A DNA stretch of 64,000 bases from Bradyrhizobium liaoningense. Lineage in GTDB: Bacteria; Pseudomonadota; Alphaproteobacteria; Rhizobiales; Xanthobacteraceae. The DNA is taken from contig NZ_JAFCJS010000006.1 in assembly GCF_018130825.1 (NCBI RefSeq), positions 372,001-436,000 of the forward strand, written 5' to 3'. The stretch's first letter is position 1. Each line of letters opens with the position of its first letter. The position numbers were made by a program, and so were the translations under genes. Below are positions 45,251 through 52,948 of this stretch, in pieces. The notes beneath the pieces were generated by a model. It made no database searches. It was not told where the DNA came from and saw only the letters and a list, made by a program, of their open reading frames with translations.

Positions 45251-47382
45251 TGTTGGATTTCAACAGCGCGCGGCTGCAGGAAGAGCCGCCGCGGCGCGGT
45301 GGCGGCAATGGCGTTCGGATCAATGCTGCCGACATCCGCCATCGGCTTGCAGCCTCCGCTCGGGAATTCGTCCAGTGGCTGTTCGGTGGCCGCGCCTATC
45401 TTACGAAACACGAAGCTCGCATCGGCAGTGTGCACGGCGAAGCCGGTGAAAGCCTTAACATCGAGCTGACTGGTTCGAAGGCTGGCGTCTGGTACGACCA
45501 CGCCACCGACCAGGGTGGCGACCTGATCAAATTGTACCGCCTGTTCATGGGTTATGTCGGCACCCAGGATTTCCAGCAATCGTTGACCGAGATCGCTGCG
45601 GACTTCTTCAACGATCCGGTCAAGGTCGAGCGTCGGTCGTGGCGGCCGACACCGTCCGAGAAGATTGCGGAGGCCAAGAAAGACTTCGGCGACAGGCCGC
45701 ACAAAGACACGCTCGAACTCGGCGCATCAGTCGCGAGATTCCGCTACCACGATGTCAAAGGCAAAATCATCGCCATCGTTTATCGCTACGAACCCGACGG
45801 CACTCGTGCGAGTAAAACCTTCCGCCCGCATTGTTATAAGATCGTCGACGGTGTCGAGACATGGTGCGCCGGCATGCCGGATCCGCGACCGTTGTATCGG
45901 CTGCACGAGATCGTCAAGGTCGCGGTCGTTGTTCTGACTGAGGGCGAAGCCAAAGCCGACGCCCTGGTCGGGCTCGGGATCGCGGCGACTTCGATCATGG
46001 GCGGTGCCAACGCTGTGTCAAAAACCGATTGGACGCCACTGGCCGGCAAGCTGGTGACAATTTGGCCGGACAACGATAGCCCCGGCCAGGCCTTCGCTTG
46101 CGCCGCCACCGCGTTGCTGCTTTCGCTCGGCTGTAAGGTCAAGGTTGTTCAGATCCCGCCCGGCATGATTGAGGGCTGGGACGCGGTCGACTGCATCGCG
46201 GACGGAAGTGACGCCGCTGCGCTGATCACCAAAGCGGTGACGGCGGAAGGTTCACCGCCGGACGATGATGGATCACCCGCGGAGGACCCAAAGCCGGAGG
46301 GGCCGCCACCACCACCGCCACCACCACCACCCGGCATCCCGCTCGACTACTACGAAAACTTCGGTAACGCCGTTCCGAAGACCTGGATCTTCAAGGGTGC
46401 GCTTGCCATTGGGGAGACGTCCAGCTTTGTTGGCCCGCCCGGTAGCGGCAAATCGGCGTTGCTTGCGAGTGCCGCATTGCACGCCGCCATCGGGGCCGAC
46501 TGGCGCGGCTACCGCTCGAAGCAACACGTCGGCGTGGTGTATTTCGCGCTGGAGCGCGGTCAGCTTGCGAAGCGCCGAATGATGGCGATGGCGGGGCCGC
46601 CAAACCTACCAATCGCAGTTGCCAGCCAAGTGCTCGATCTGGTGCACCCAGGCTGCGTGCAGATCATTGTCGACACCATCCGGTCCGCCGCGACGCATTT
46701 CGGCCATCCGGTCGGCCTTGTCATCATCGACACTTACCCCAAGGGTATCGCGGCCGGCGGCGGCGACGAGAACAGCGCCACGCATCAGAACATTGCGGCA
46801 GCCAACCTGCGCCGGGTGCATGAACGGGTTGCGGTGCACATCGCCCTGATTGGTCATACCGGCAAGGACGAAACTAAGGGTCCGCGTGGCTCCAACGCGC
46901 ATCTCGGTGACGTCGATATGATGGTACAGATCTCCGTCGCTGGCGATGTCAGGACCGCCGCCATCGTCAAGAACAATGACGGTCCGGAAGGCGTGCTGAC
47001 ACAATTCACGGTGAAAGCCGTAACGCTCGGGCAGGACGAGGACGGCGACGACATCACCACGGCCGTCGTCGTTGACGAAGTGCCCGCTGGTGGCACCGCC
47101 GGCCGTCGGGCAAACCTGACCAGCACGCAGCGCAAGGCGATGGACATGCTCCTTCGCTGCATCCTCGACTTTGGCGAGCCAGCACCTGCCACCAGCGATT
47201 ATCCGAAGGGCGTCAAGACGGTGACAGTGAAGCAGTGGCGCGAGGCTTGCCTCAAGGGCGGTTTGTCCCCGGGGGGCACGGATGAAAGCGCTGGCCGCGC
47301 GTTCCGCCGCGCCATGGCTGATCTAGACCGTATGAAGATGGTCAGCACGTGGGACGGTCTGGTTTGGGTGGTTCGCGAATGA
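45250..47382 (+). CDS. Primase-helicase: TOPRIM domain fused to RecA-like ATPase
   Basis: 710 residues. Residues ~40-125 include WYDHATDQGGDLIKLYR, a primase-type N-terminal pattern. The TOPRIM domain lies around 226-300 (VVLTEGEAKADAL, then TIWPDNDSPGQ). A linker contains ten consecutive prolines (352-361). The RecA/DnaB-type ATPase follows, with Walker A GPPGSGKS (395-402) and Walker B GLVIIDTYPKG (489-499). The C terminus (~640-710) looks like a winged helix. It is analogous to the replication protein of P4-like satellites and RepA-type plasmids, priming and unwinding the excised element. The start at 45250 is translationally coupled to the small gene before it. Confidence 0.88.
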   Translation: MLDFNSARLQEEPPRRGGGNGVRINAADIRHRLAASAREFVQWLFGGRAYLTKHEARIGSVHGEAGESLNIELTGSKAGVWYDHATDQGGDLIKLYRLFMGYVGTQDFQQSLTEIAADFFNDPVKVERRSWRPTPSEKIAEAKKDFGDRPHKDTLELGASVARFRYHDVKGKIIAIVYRYEPDGTRASKTFRPHCYKIVDGVETWCAGMPDPRPLYRLHEIVKVAVVVLTEGEAKADALVGLGIAATSIMGGANAVSKTDWTPLAGKLVTIWPDNDSPGQAFACAATALLLSLGCKVKVVQIPPGMIEGWDAVDCIADGSDAAALITKAVTAEGSPPDDDGSPAEDPKPEGPPPPPPPPPPGIPLDYYENFGNAVPKTWIFKGALAIGETSSFVGPPGSGKSALLASAALHAAIGADWRGYRSKQHVGVVYFALERGQLAKRRMMAMAGPPNLPIAVASQVLDLVHPGCVQIIVDTIRSAATHFGHPVGLVIIDTYPKGIAAGGGDENSATHQNIAAANLRRVHERVAVHIALIGHTGKDETKGPRGSNAHLGDVDMMVQISVAGDVRTAAIVKNNDGPEGVLTQFTVKAVTLGQDEDGDDITTAVVVDEVPAGGTAGRRANLTSTQRKAMDMLLRCILDFGEPAPATSDYPKGVKTVTVKQWREACLKGGLSPGGTDESAGRAFRRAMADLDRMKMVSTWDGLVWVVRE

Positions 47383-47390
47383 GTTTTCCC

Positions 47391-47483
47391 GGACAAACGG
47401 ACAAAAGCGGACATGTCCGGACAATGTCCGAAGGCCATTTCCGGACAGACACGGACACACCCCTATAAGGGTGTCCGTTGTCC
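47391..47483. repeat. Dense GGACA/TGTCC array downstream of primase-helicase (candidate replication origin)
   Basis: Ten copies of the pentamer ggaca or its complement occur in 93 bp, starting at 47391, 47399, 47409, 47414, 47419, 47425, 47443, 47453, 47472 and 47479. Six are in plus and four in minus orientation, several as cggac extended units. Two pairs form inverted repeats (cggacatgtccg, ccggacaatgtccg). A bulged hairpin cggacacaccc/gggtgtccg with a ctataa loop lies at 47452-47477. It begins only eight bases after the primase-helicase stop. Iteron-type binding sites for that protein are the simplest reading; a regulatory or termination role is possible. Confidence 0.65.
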
Positions 47484-47611
47484 GGAGGCCGACTTCGATG
47501 GGATGGCAGGATCCAGCGCGGACTCGCAGTCCAACTAGCTTGGGATGGACGATAGCTGTGAGGGGCGTAGGGTGTGGCAGCGCCAACCTTGTCTATTGAA
47601 GGCACTATGGC

Positions 47612-48034
47612 ATGCCATCATCGCTCGCCAGCGCCGGTCAGCGGCTCAAGAATCTGAGGTCTGGACGCGGTCGACAATGGGGCTCGCGAAACCGCATCAC
47701 GCGCGACCTTAAACAGGCTGTCATCGACGCGGCGATTGCCCATGGCAGTGATGGTCACGGCCGTGGCGGCCTGACTGGCTACGGTTTCTTTCTCGCGTCG
47801 CGCCATCCAAAGGCATTCAGCGGCTTGTTAGGGAAATTGCTGCCGCTCCAGGTTGACGCCACTGTCGACTCGGTGGTGTCGTCGATCAACATCGTTTCAA
47901 TTCCGTCCGATCATTATCTCGGTGCAGACAATGCTCCGAAGGCGCAACCATCGTCTGCGCCCGTGTACGGCACGATAGAGCCTATCGAAGCCGGTCATTC
48001 CCTCTGCAAGGACGTTACGCGGACCGATAGCTGA
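47612..48034 (+). CDS. Phage-type small protein, terminase-small-subunit-like
   Basis: 140 residues. The segment GRQWGSRNRITRDLKQAVID followed by FLASRHPKAFSGLLGKLLPL matches the common GRPKGSxNKxT...LGKxLP pattern of small phage-island proteins that resemble terminase small subunits or packaging-associated DNA-binding proteins. The C terminus is low-complexity (Pro/Ser). It could select or bind element DNA. No large terminase gene is nearby. A weak site precedes the ATG. Confidence 0.6.
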   Translation: MPSSLASAGQRLKNLRSGRGRQWGSRNRITRDLKQAVIDAAIAHGSDGHGRGGLTGYGFFLASRHPKAFSGLLGKLLPLQVDATVDSVVSSINIVSIPSDHYLGADNAPKAQPSSAPVYGTIEPIEAGHSLCKDVTRTDS

Positions 48035-49103
48035 ACAATATCAATTCGCCCGCCGTTAAGTGTCCTTCGATGTGTCGCGAAAGCGCTGTTGGATGGCGGG
48101 CTTTCGACGTGTCCGACAGCCCTGGGGGGGGGTGGGTTCACCTCCGGCCTGCTCGGCGACGGGGCCGGGCTCCCTCCCTACAAGTTTTCCCAAATCCGAT
48201 ATGTTGCAGTACAACAAGCGTACTAACGCCAACGAACGCGCACACGTCGAACGTCCCCACATCACGCGCCAGCCGCTGCGTTTGGCCGCCTCCCGCCTTA
48301 GGATCGCGCAAACTGCTCGGTCGCTATCAGACCACCCGGCACGGGCAACGGTTCTCCAGGCGGCCAGCCTGCCATCCAGCAGCACGGTCGTGGGCGACGA
48401 CCGGCCTGCTATTCGAAATTTCTACCGTGGTGGATGTCGCGTCCCTGATGTCGCCAGCCTAACGGGCTGCTGCAACCCTCCCGCCGAAGGCTCGTCCTCA
48501 ACAAGCCTGTTTGAGCGGAGACCGCGCAGTTCGTCCATGGCTATTCGGGTGTGGAGAGCTGCTCGGCAGTGCCCAAGCGTCTCGATCTCCTCCAATGCCC
48601 AAGACAGATATTGCAAAGCGCCGTCGGGGCTCGCTGGGCAATCTAAGATTTTGCTCCGCGCCATTTCCTCAACTCCACCAAGTGCTGCGAGTTGAATAAT
48701 GGTCAGATACTACCACAAGTCACTGCATAAGCCGAAGTAGGAAAACTGGCGCTGTCCCGAGTGTGACCCCAGGTCGCGGCCAGGGGGGCAGACCGCCGAT
48801 GTCCGGCTCCCGTAGGATCGTTTTTCCGCGGTTTCCGCCGACATCCGTAGGCTGCCTAAAGGTCGCTCCATCCCTCGGCCTTATCGCGCAGAACGCATCC
48901 ACGACCGTGAGCCCGCCGATTGCAGCGGTTACAAGAGTTTCCCCAAGTCTTGGCAGTCTCGCCCCAGGGGCGGGCGGTCGTCCCTCCGGCTACTGTCTTG
49001 ACGCCACACCCGGCCCGGCGGGATGTTGGCGTGACCGGAGTCGCAAGGCTCACCGTCCAATCGCGGCGCACGCCGGATCGCGCGCCGACGCGGAGGCGCC
49101 GAC
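48035..49103. other. Gene-poor stretch of about 1.07 kb
   Basis: No strong gene is seen on either strand. Open frames at 48060-48695 and 48763-49221 (plus) are Ser/Arg/Pro-rich and look like shadows. A minus frame at 48056-48385 with a GTG start is weak. The best candidate is the minus frame 48422-48664, listed separately. The stretch includes a run of nine G at 48125-48133. It may hold decayed genes or regulatory DNA. Confidence 0.5.
48422..48664 (-). CDS. Small hypothetical protein (uncertain)
   Basis: 80 residues starting MARSKILDCPASPDGALQYL, with a helical, acidic, protein-like first half (WALEEIETLGHCRAALHTRI). ggag lies about nine bases upstream. No family recognised. It is the only frame in the 48.0-49.1 kb gap with reasonable amino-acid composition. 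Confidence 0.4.
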   Translation of the reverse strand: MARSKILDCPASPDGALQYLSWALEEIETLGHCRAALHTRIAMDELRGLRSNRLVEDEPSAGGLQQPVRLATSGTRHPPR

Positions 49104-49358
49104 ATGCCAATCGACAGATCGAAAATTAAAAAAGGCGTCGTCATCCAGGGCGGCAATTTCCCCGCCGCGCACGTCACAACATTGCCGTCCGACCTTGCAG
49201 AAACGTTCGCCGATGTCCTGAAGGAAGCTGGCCCGCCGCCGTCGGACTCTAGGCTCGCAGCGCTGGAAGCGCTGGCGAACGAGCGCAATCAGCTTGAAGT
49301 TCGGATGATCGCGATCAAGCGACGCATTGCTGAAATTCGGAGGCTGGCGAGCCAATGA
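49104..49358 (+). CDS. Small hypothetical protein with C-terminal coiled coil
   Basis: 84 residues starting MPIDRSKIKKGVVIQGGNF. Residues ~48-84 form an amphipathic helix (ALEALANERNQLEVRMIAIK) likely to be a coiled coil. ggagg lies ahead of the ATG. The stop overlaps the prohead-protease-like ATG by four bases (atga), so the two are coupled. It could be a scaffold- or head-assembly-type helper, by position only. Confidence 0.65.
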   Translation: MPIDRSKIKKGVVIQGGNFPAAHVTTLPSDLAETFADVLKEAGPPPSDSRLAALEALANERNQLEVRMIAIKRRIAEIRRLASQ

Positions 49359-50089
49359 CCGGTGAAGCTCTCAAGCTGAAAGCTGAGGTGGCGCGGTTGA
49401 TGAGCCGGCACCGGCTCGCACCAATAGCGTGCGCGCCGGCCGCGCCGCTGCCGCCCGTCGAGGGCGACTGGATCTTCGAAGGCTTTGCAGCGCCGGCAAC
49501 AATTGACAGCGAACGCACCAAGTTCGCTCCTCACTGCTGGATGCCATTCAAGTCCGGCATTCCGCTGTTGTATCGCCACAGCCGGCCGGCCGGCGAAGTC
49601 CTCGAAGTCCGCGCGACTGACAAGGGATTGCATATGCGCGCGCTGGTTCGCGACAATGAAGCGAAGCAATGCACTCACTTTAGCGTCGCCGCGACGATCC
49701 ATGGCTATCAGCTCCGCGACGTCGACGACCGCGAGCGCTTTCACGCGCTGGTCACGTGCGCGACCCTTGACGAAATTACGGTGACTAACGCGCCGGCAAA
49801 TCCTGCGGCTATTATCCTGCACCGCTATCGGCAATCCGCTTCGGTCGAGTTTTGGGACATCGCGAGGCGCGGGATTGTGTGTGCCCAAGGCATCGTGGCA
49901 GCTTTGCGCATCATCAACTCCGCCCAATCTGCGCCTCCGCAAACCGTTGTGCGTCCTGTCAAACGCTCCTTATGCGAGGTGCCACGCTCTAGGCCAACAC
50001 CCGCCAAAGCGCCGACGAGGCCACGACCGAAAACTGAATTCAGAACACTGGTCGACGCGATCAATGCAATGTCAGGAGAGGTACAATGA
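49355..50089 (+). CDS. HK97-type prohead protease-like protein
   Basis: 244 residues. Residues ~40-160 follow the S78 prohead-protease pattern: PLLYRHSRPAGEVLEV (candidate catalytic His75), KGLHMRALV, HFSVAATIHGYQL (candidate nucleophile Ser110) and LDEITVTNAPANPAAIIL, matching the usual LxEiSlVtxPANP strand. Prohead proteases cleave scaffold and capsid precursor. Residues 190-244 are a Pro/Arg-rich tail not usual for the family. No capsid or portal gene is adjacent. It is coupled by four-base overlaps at both ends. Proteolytic activity is inferred from motifs only. Confidence 0.7.
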   Translation: MTGEALKLKAEVARLMSRHRLAPIACAPAAPLPPVEGDWIFEGFAAPATIDSERTKFAPHCWMPFKSGIPLLYRHSRPAGEVLEVRATDKGLHMRALVRDNEAKQCTHFSVAATIHGYQLRDVDDRERFHALVTCATLDEITVTNAPANPAAIILHRYRQSASVEFWDIARRGIVCAQGIVAALRIINSAQSAPPQTVVRPVKRSLCEVPRSRPTPAKAPTRPRPKTEFRTLVDAINAMSGEVQ

Positions 50090-50478
50090 CTGAAGTCACC
50101 GGCACCGATCTTCTTCGCCAAGTCGCGGCGGCTCGCGTCAAAAAAATCGACTACGCACGTCTGGCAAAAAGCGTCGGGATTGCTCCGGACGATTTGCTCG
50201 ATTTCTCACAGGGCCGCAAAAATTTGCCAGCCGACACGCTTTGCCGGCTTACAACGGAGATGATGCAGGGCACCCGGTTTTATCCGGATCAGGACGTGCT
50301 GGGTCCTCTGGAGCAGATCGAACCGAGGCCAATGGGCATCAGGCCTGATCCGTTCGTGCCGACACCGCGGGCGTGGGCGGTTGGCATGGCGCAAGGGCCG
50401 GGACCGCAGCCAGTGAGGCCGTCCCCAGAGCAGCAGACGCAACCCAAGCGGCCGGGCTGGATTGGCGGATGGCTCTAG
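50086..50478 (+). CDS. Hypothetical protein with HTH-like N terminus
   Basis: 130 residues. Residues 10-60 (KIDYARLAKSVGIAPDDLLD, then PADTLCRLTTEMM) resemble a Cro/C1-type helix-turn-helix. The C-terminal half is Pro/Gln-rich and disordered, ending in GWIGGWL. It overlaps the preceding gene by four bases (atga), so it is part of the same coupled operon as the protease-like gene. Function unknown. Confidence 0.65.
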   Translation: MTEVTGTDLLRQVAAARVKKIDYARLAKSVGIAPDDLLDFSQGRKNLPADTLCRLTTEMMQGTRFYPDQDVLGPLEQIEPRPMGIRPDPFVPTPRAWAVGMAQGPGPQPVRPSPEQQTQPKRPGWIGGWL

Positions 50479-50561
50479 GCGGCGATGCGACAGTCGCTCG
50501 TACTTTTCCCGCCTAAGTAGTTGTGCTTTGATGCCCATGCACCAGTTGTGGGGGGATTGCG

Positions 50562-50654
50562 ATGGTCAGCCATCAGCATATTTTCACCGCTGCCTACATC
50601 GCGCTCGCGATCCTGAATACGGCACTTGCAGCGATGGCCATATTTTCCTTTTAA
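50562..50654 (+). CDS. 30-residue single-span membrane microprotein
   Basis: The frame encodes 30 residues: MVSHQHIFTAAYIALAILNT and a further hydrophobic stretch ending in FSF. A strong ggggga ribosome-binding site lies seven bases before the ATG. The product is one predicted transmembrane helix. It ends eight bases before the convergent GIY-YIG-like gene. Size and topology recall small toxins or holin-like peptides, but nothing proves function. Confidence 0.45.
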   Translation: MVSHQHIFTAAYIALAILNTALAAMAIFSF

Positions 50655-50661
50655 GCGCTCG

Positions 50662-51267
50662 CTAAGTGAATTCGTACGCGGACTTGTCGCGTCGATTGAT
50701 TGCCAGATAGAATTCCTTGCCCTCAATCACCGCTGTCATCGCTTCCATCGCTTGTTTGATCGAGCAGCGCCGAAGCTCGATGGATTGTTGGAGCACTCCG
50801 TCCTTCCAGTATGTTGAATAAATCGAATAGGCAGCTAGCCTGCCCAGCACACGGTCTTCAAGTTCCCCCGCTCGCTCGATTTCAACCCCGTAAAGAATCT
50901 CCCAATCTCTTGCATCCCCATGCCGCTCACTACAGATTTGGCGGATTCGTTGGCCCAAATCCTTGCAGACCCCTATCTTGATCAGCCGGGCCTCTAGGGA
51001 GCCAGCGATGTAGAGGTATTGCTTGAGATTGAACCGCCCCGCAAACGCAAGCTTTTTTGTGTCGCATTGAACACAATGCCCCTTTGTGGACCTGAGCCTA
51101 TGGCCGGCCTTCCGGCATCCGCTGCCAAGCGCAATGGTTTTGCCTGCCTCCTTTATCTGCTGAAACCAAAGCCACTGAGGCATTCCTCTGACGTCCATGA
51201 CGTCTTCCGGACCTAAGTTTTGGCTTCTCAGGAACCCCAATTCACTTTCAGTAAGAATGTCTTGCAT
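50662..51267 (-). CDS. GIY-YIG-like (T5orf172-type) nuclease-domain protein with Cys/His cluster
   Basis: 201 residues. Residues 84-110 have YLYIAG...LIKIGVCKDLGQRI, the pattern of the T5orf172/GIY-YIG branch (first tyrosines, KIG, then Arg107). Glu137 (GELEDRV) is a candidate metal ligand. Before it lies a possible zinc knuckle (Cys51, His56 or His64, Cys65, Cys68 in GHCVQCD). Such proteins occur in phages and mobile islands. ggag is placed eight bases before the ATG. It is the last gene of the minus-strand cargo block. Nuclease activity is inferred. Confidence 0.65.
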   Translation of the reverse strand: MQDILTESELGFLRSQNLGPEDVMDVRGMPQWLWFQQIKEAGKTIALGSGCRKAGHRLRSTKGHCVQCDTKKLAFAGRFNLKQYLYIAGSLEARLIKIGVCKDLGQRIRQICSERHGDARDWEILYGVEIERAGELEDRVLGRLAAYSIYSTYWKDGVLQQSIELRRCSIKQAMEAMTAVIEGKEFYLAINRRDKSAYEFT

Positions 51268-51350
51268 CCCGGCACTCCAACCCCCGCTGGGTCAGCCAAC
51301 TCGCAAGTCAGTTCATGGACGTTCAATCATGTGCTCGCATCTAAATTCGC

Positions 51351-51533
51351 TCAAACCTCGCCATCATCGCTGTCGTCATCCTGCTCATCGTCATTGGAAT
51401 CGACAGCGATAGCTTCGATGTACTCGCGACGTACTGTACGCAGCGACCGACCTGAGGAAGGATCAACCAGGGAGAACCACCAGCCCCCGGTTCTTTCTGG
51501 ATGATTGAACCACATGCCTACCGCAACCGCCAA
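51351..51533 (-). CDS. Small acidic hypothetical protein
   Basis: 60 residues with TTG start, or 54 from ATG at 51515. Aromatic-rich middle (HPERTGGWWFSLVDPSSG) and a very acidic tail (NDDEQDDDSDDGEV). No family recognised. Highly acidic tails are seen in DNA-mimic anti-restriction proteins, but at this size that is speculation. It lies in the minus-strand cargo block. Confidence 0.45.
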   Translation of the reverse strand: MAVAVGMWFNHPERTGGWWFSLVDPSSGRSLRTVRREYIEAIAVDSNDDEQDDDSDDGEV

Positions 51534-51552
51534 GACGTTTTTCTTCTAACGC

Positions 51553-52068
51553 TCACTGGTCCGAACAGGACGTGATCTGTCCGCCAAGTCTGACACAGTC
51601 CCGAAAGCGCCAAGGCTCGACAAAGCTTCCTGCCCACATCCCGCGCTCACGCCGGCGGGCTTCCGTTTGCGTCGCAGAATAGCGGCCATTGCTGTATCGC
51701 GGCCAATCTAGCGCCAGACCTTGTTGCACCAGCCAATCGGCTAGATCGATCCCGGCGACCTTGCAGGTGGCCACGGTTCTTCCATATCGGTCACGGTCAA
51801 TGGGCGCACACGCCAAGGGACGTCCGCCGATGAAAGCGTCCAGTTCGTTAGCTGACTTCGCACCACACCGATACTGCAAGCTGTCGTTACCTCGGCAAAG
51901 CTGGCTGCTTTCGGGAGCGTCGATGCCCCAGAGCCGAATGCGGGTGCCGTGCATTTCAAGTGTGTCGCCGTCGATGACGCTGGCTTGGCCGGTTAGGTCG
52001 GCAGCGAAAAGCGACGATGCGCTGATTGCTAAGAACAATCCAAGCGCGAACGGCGTGCCAATGCGCAT
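51553..52068 (-). CDS. Secreted thermonuclease-family protein (SNase-like)
   Basis: 171 residues from MRIGTPFALGLFLAISASSL, with a Sec signal peptide ending at LFAADL. The staphylococcal-nuclease OB fold shows VIDGDTLEMHGTRIRLWGID (Asp and Arg of the active site), APESSQLC and DRDRYGRTVATC. Four Cys may form disulfides. It starts ten bases after the kinase-like gene ends, so it is coupled. Exported SNase-like proteins hydrolyse nucleic acids in the periplasm or outside; some conjugative elements carry them. An upstream ATG (52134) overlaps the previous gene and would spoil the signal peptide. Confidence 0.85.
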   Translation of the reverse strand: MRIGTPFALGLFLAISASSLFAADLTGQASVIDGDTLEMHGTRIRLWGIDAPESSQLCRGNDSLQYRCGAKSANELDAFIGGRPLACAPIDRDRYGRTVATCKVAGIDLADWLVQQGLALDWPRYSNGRYSATQTEARRRERGMWAGSFVEPWRFRDCVRLGGQITSCSDQ

Positions 52069-52078
52069 GTTTTTACGG

Positions 52079-52597
52079 TCAATCAGTGCGATTACGCCAA
52101 GGCACCTGCCAAGGAAGAGCTTCATCCAAGTCAAACCCTAAATTCACGTGAGCGTAATCCAACGCCTTAATTGCTCCGCCGCTCGTCTTTCCGAAATTTG
52201 CGATCTTTAAATCATTCAGCCAGTAAGGAACATTTGGCGCGTTGGAGGTGTCGTCCGCCGAGAGTGGAGACAATCGTTCCATCATGAGGTATTGGCCCGA
52301 ATGGCTAATCATTTCTACCGCCGCCAGCACGCTCGCCCAGCGCGTAGCCCGGGCTGCATTCCAGACGATGTATTCGCACCAATTATTGAATGGAGTGACC
52401 GCCTTCACGCGCTTGATAACTACATCGTCTCGTCCTCTCACAGAAAATACTTCCCTTGTTGTGCCTCCTCCAATTTGCTTGTCCATGACGTCCAAGAACT
52501 CTTGCTCAGGCCTGATCGGGACGTGATCAAAAGGCTTTTGGAAATTTTCTGCGCGCTGCTCCTTTAACAACTTGGACATAAAGTCGTCGTGCGTCAT
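52079..52597 (-). CDS. Protein-kinase-like fold protein of phage/island type
   Basis: 172 residues. Sequence order suggests a shortened kinase fold: glycine-rich IGGGTTREVFSVRG, Lys in VVIKRVK, Glu in WCEYIVWNAA, hinge YLMMERLSPLS, then WLNDLKIANFGKTSGG with Asn-Asp-Leu-Lys-x-x-Asn-Phe-Gly and ALDYA. Canonical HRD is not seen. Similar short kinase-like proteins occur in phages and may be inactive. It has a weak site before the ATG. It is coupled to the secreted nuclease gene and 9 bp after the truncated SRAP gene. Confidence 0.5.
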   Translation of the reverse strand: MTHDDFMSKLLKEQRAENFQKPFDHVPIRPEQEFLDVMDKQIGGGTTREVFSVRGRDDVVIKRVKAVTPFNNWCEYIVWNAARATRWASVLAAVEMISHSGQYLMMERLSPLSADDTSNAPNVPYWLNDLKIANFGKTSGGAIKALDYAHVNLGFDLDEALPWQVPWRNRTD

Positions 52598-52606
52598 GTT
52601 TGCCCC

Positions 52607-52915
52607 TTATGCTGCTTGATCTACATTATCTGCGCCGCGCATCACAATCTTAAGCGCGTCGTCCGGTAATGGCCGCTGCAATACCTTCGCTTCGTCCCAC
52701 GGCCCGCGCATCCAAACATCGCGCTCCTCGTCGGTGGTCAGGATCACGGGCATGGTTTTCGGATGGATCGGTTCGACCACCGCGTTCGGCGCAGTCGTCA
52801 GGAAGCCGTAGACCTGATGCGGCCCAGGCACCGGCTTGGACTTCGTGCCGCGATCACCATTGAACGTCGTCCAGATGGCTGCTTGGTTGGTAGTGATCGA
52901 ATAGAGATTGCACAT
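52607..52915 (-). pseudogene. Internally deleted SRAP (YedK/HMCES) protein
   Basis: 102 residues. The N terminus [14 protein letters not shown] is the canonical SRAP start with Cys2, the residue that crosslinks abasic DNA. It then jumps to [15 protein letters not shown] and the canonical C-terminal segment with [16 protein letters not shown], which holds the active-site His. SRAP proteins normally have about 220-255 residues; roughly 110-150 residues of the middle, including the conserved Asn and Glu of the active site, are missing. The reading frame remains open across the junction, so a short protein could still be made. It is probably a deletion remnant, but a domesticated mini-protein is possible. 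Confidence 0.75.
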
Positions 52916-52948
52916 AATTCCTCATACCAACAGCCAAGCCGCAGCGCC

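Noticed and set aside
47391-47483. CRISPR-like array
   Set aside because: Units are only five bases, in both orientations and without uniform spacers.
48060-48695. Plus-strand open frame of 211 codons in the island gap
   Set aside because: Ser/Arg/Pro-rich with no recognisable motif and antisense to a better small minus-strand frame.
48763-49221. Plus-strand open frame of 152 codons
   Set aside because: Pro/Ser/Arg-rich, overlaps the better-supported gene at 49104 and lacks a ribosome-binding site.
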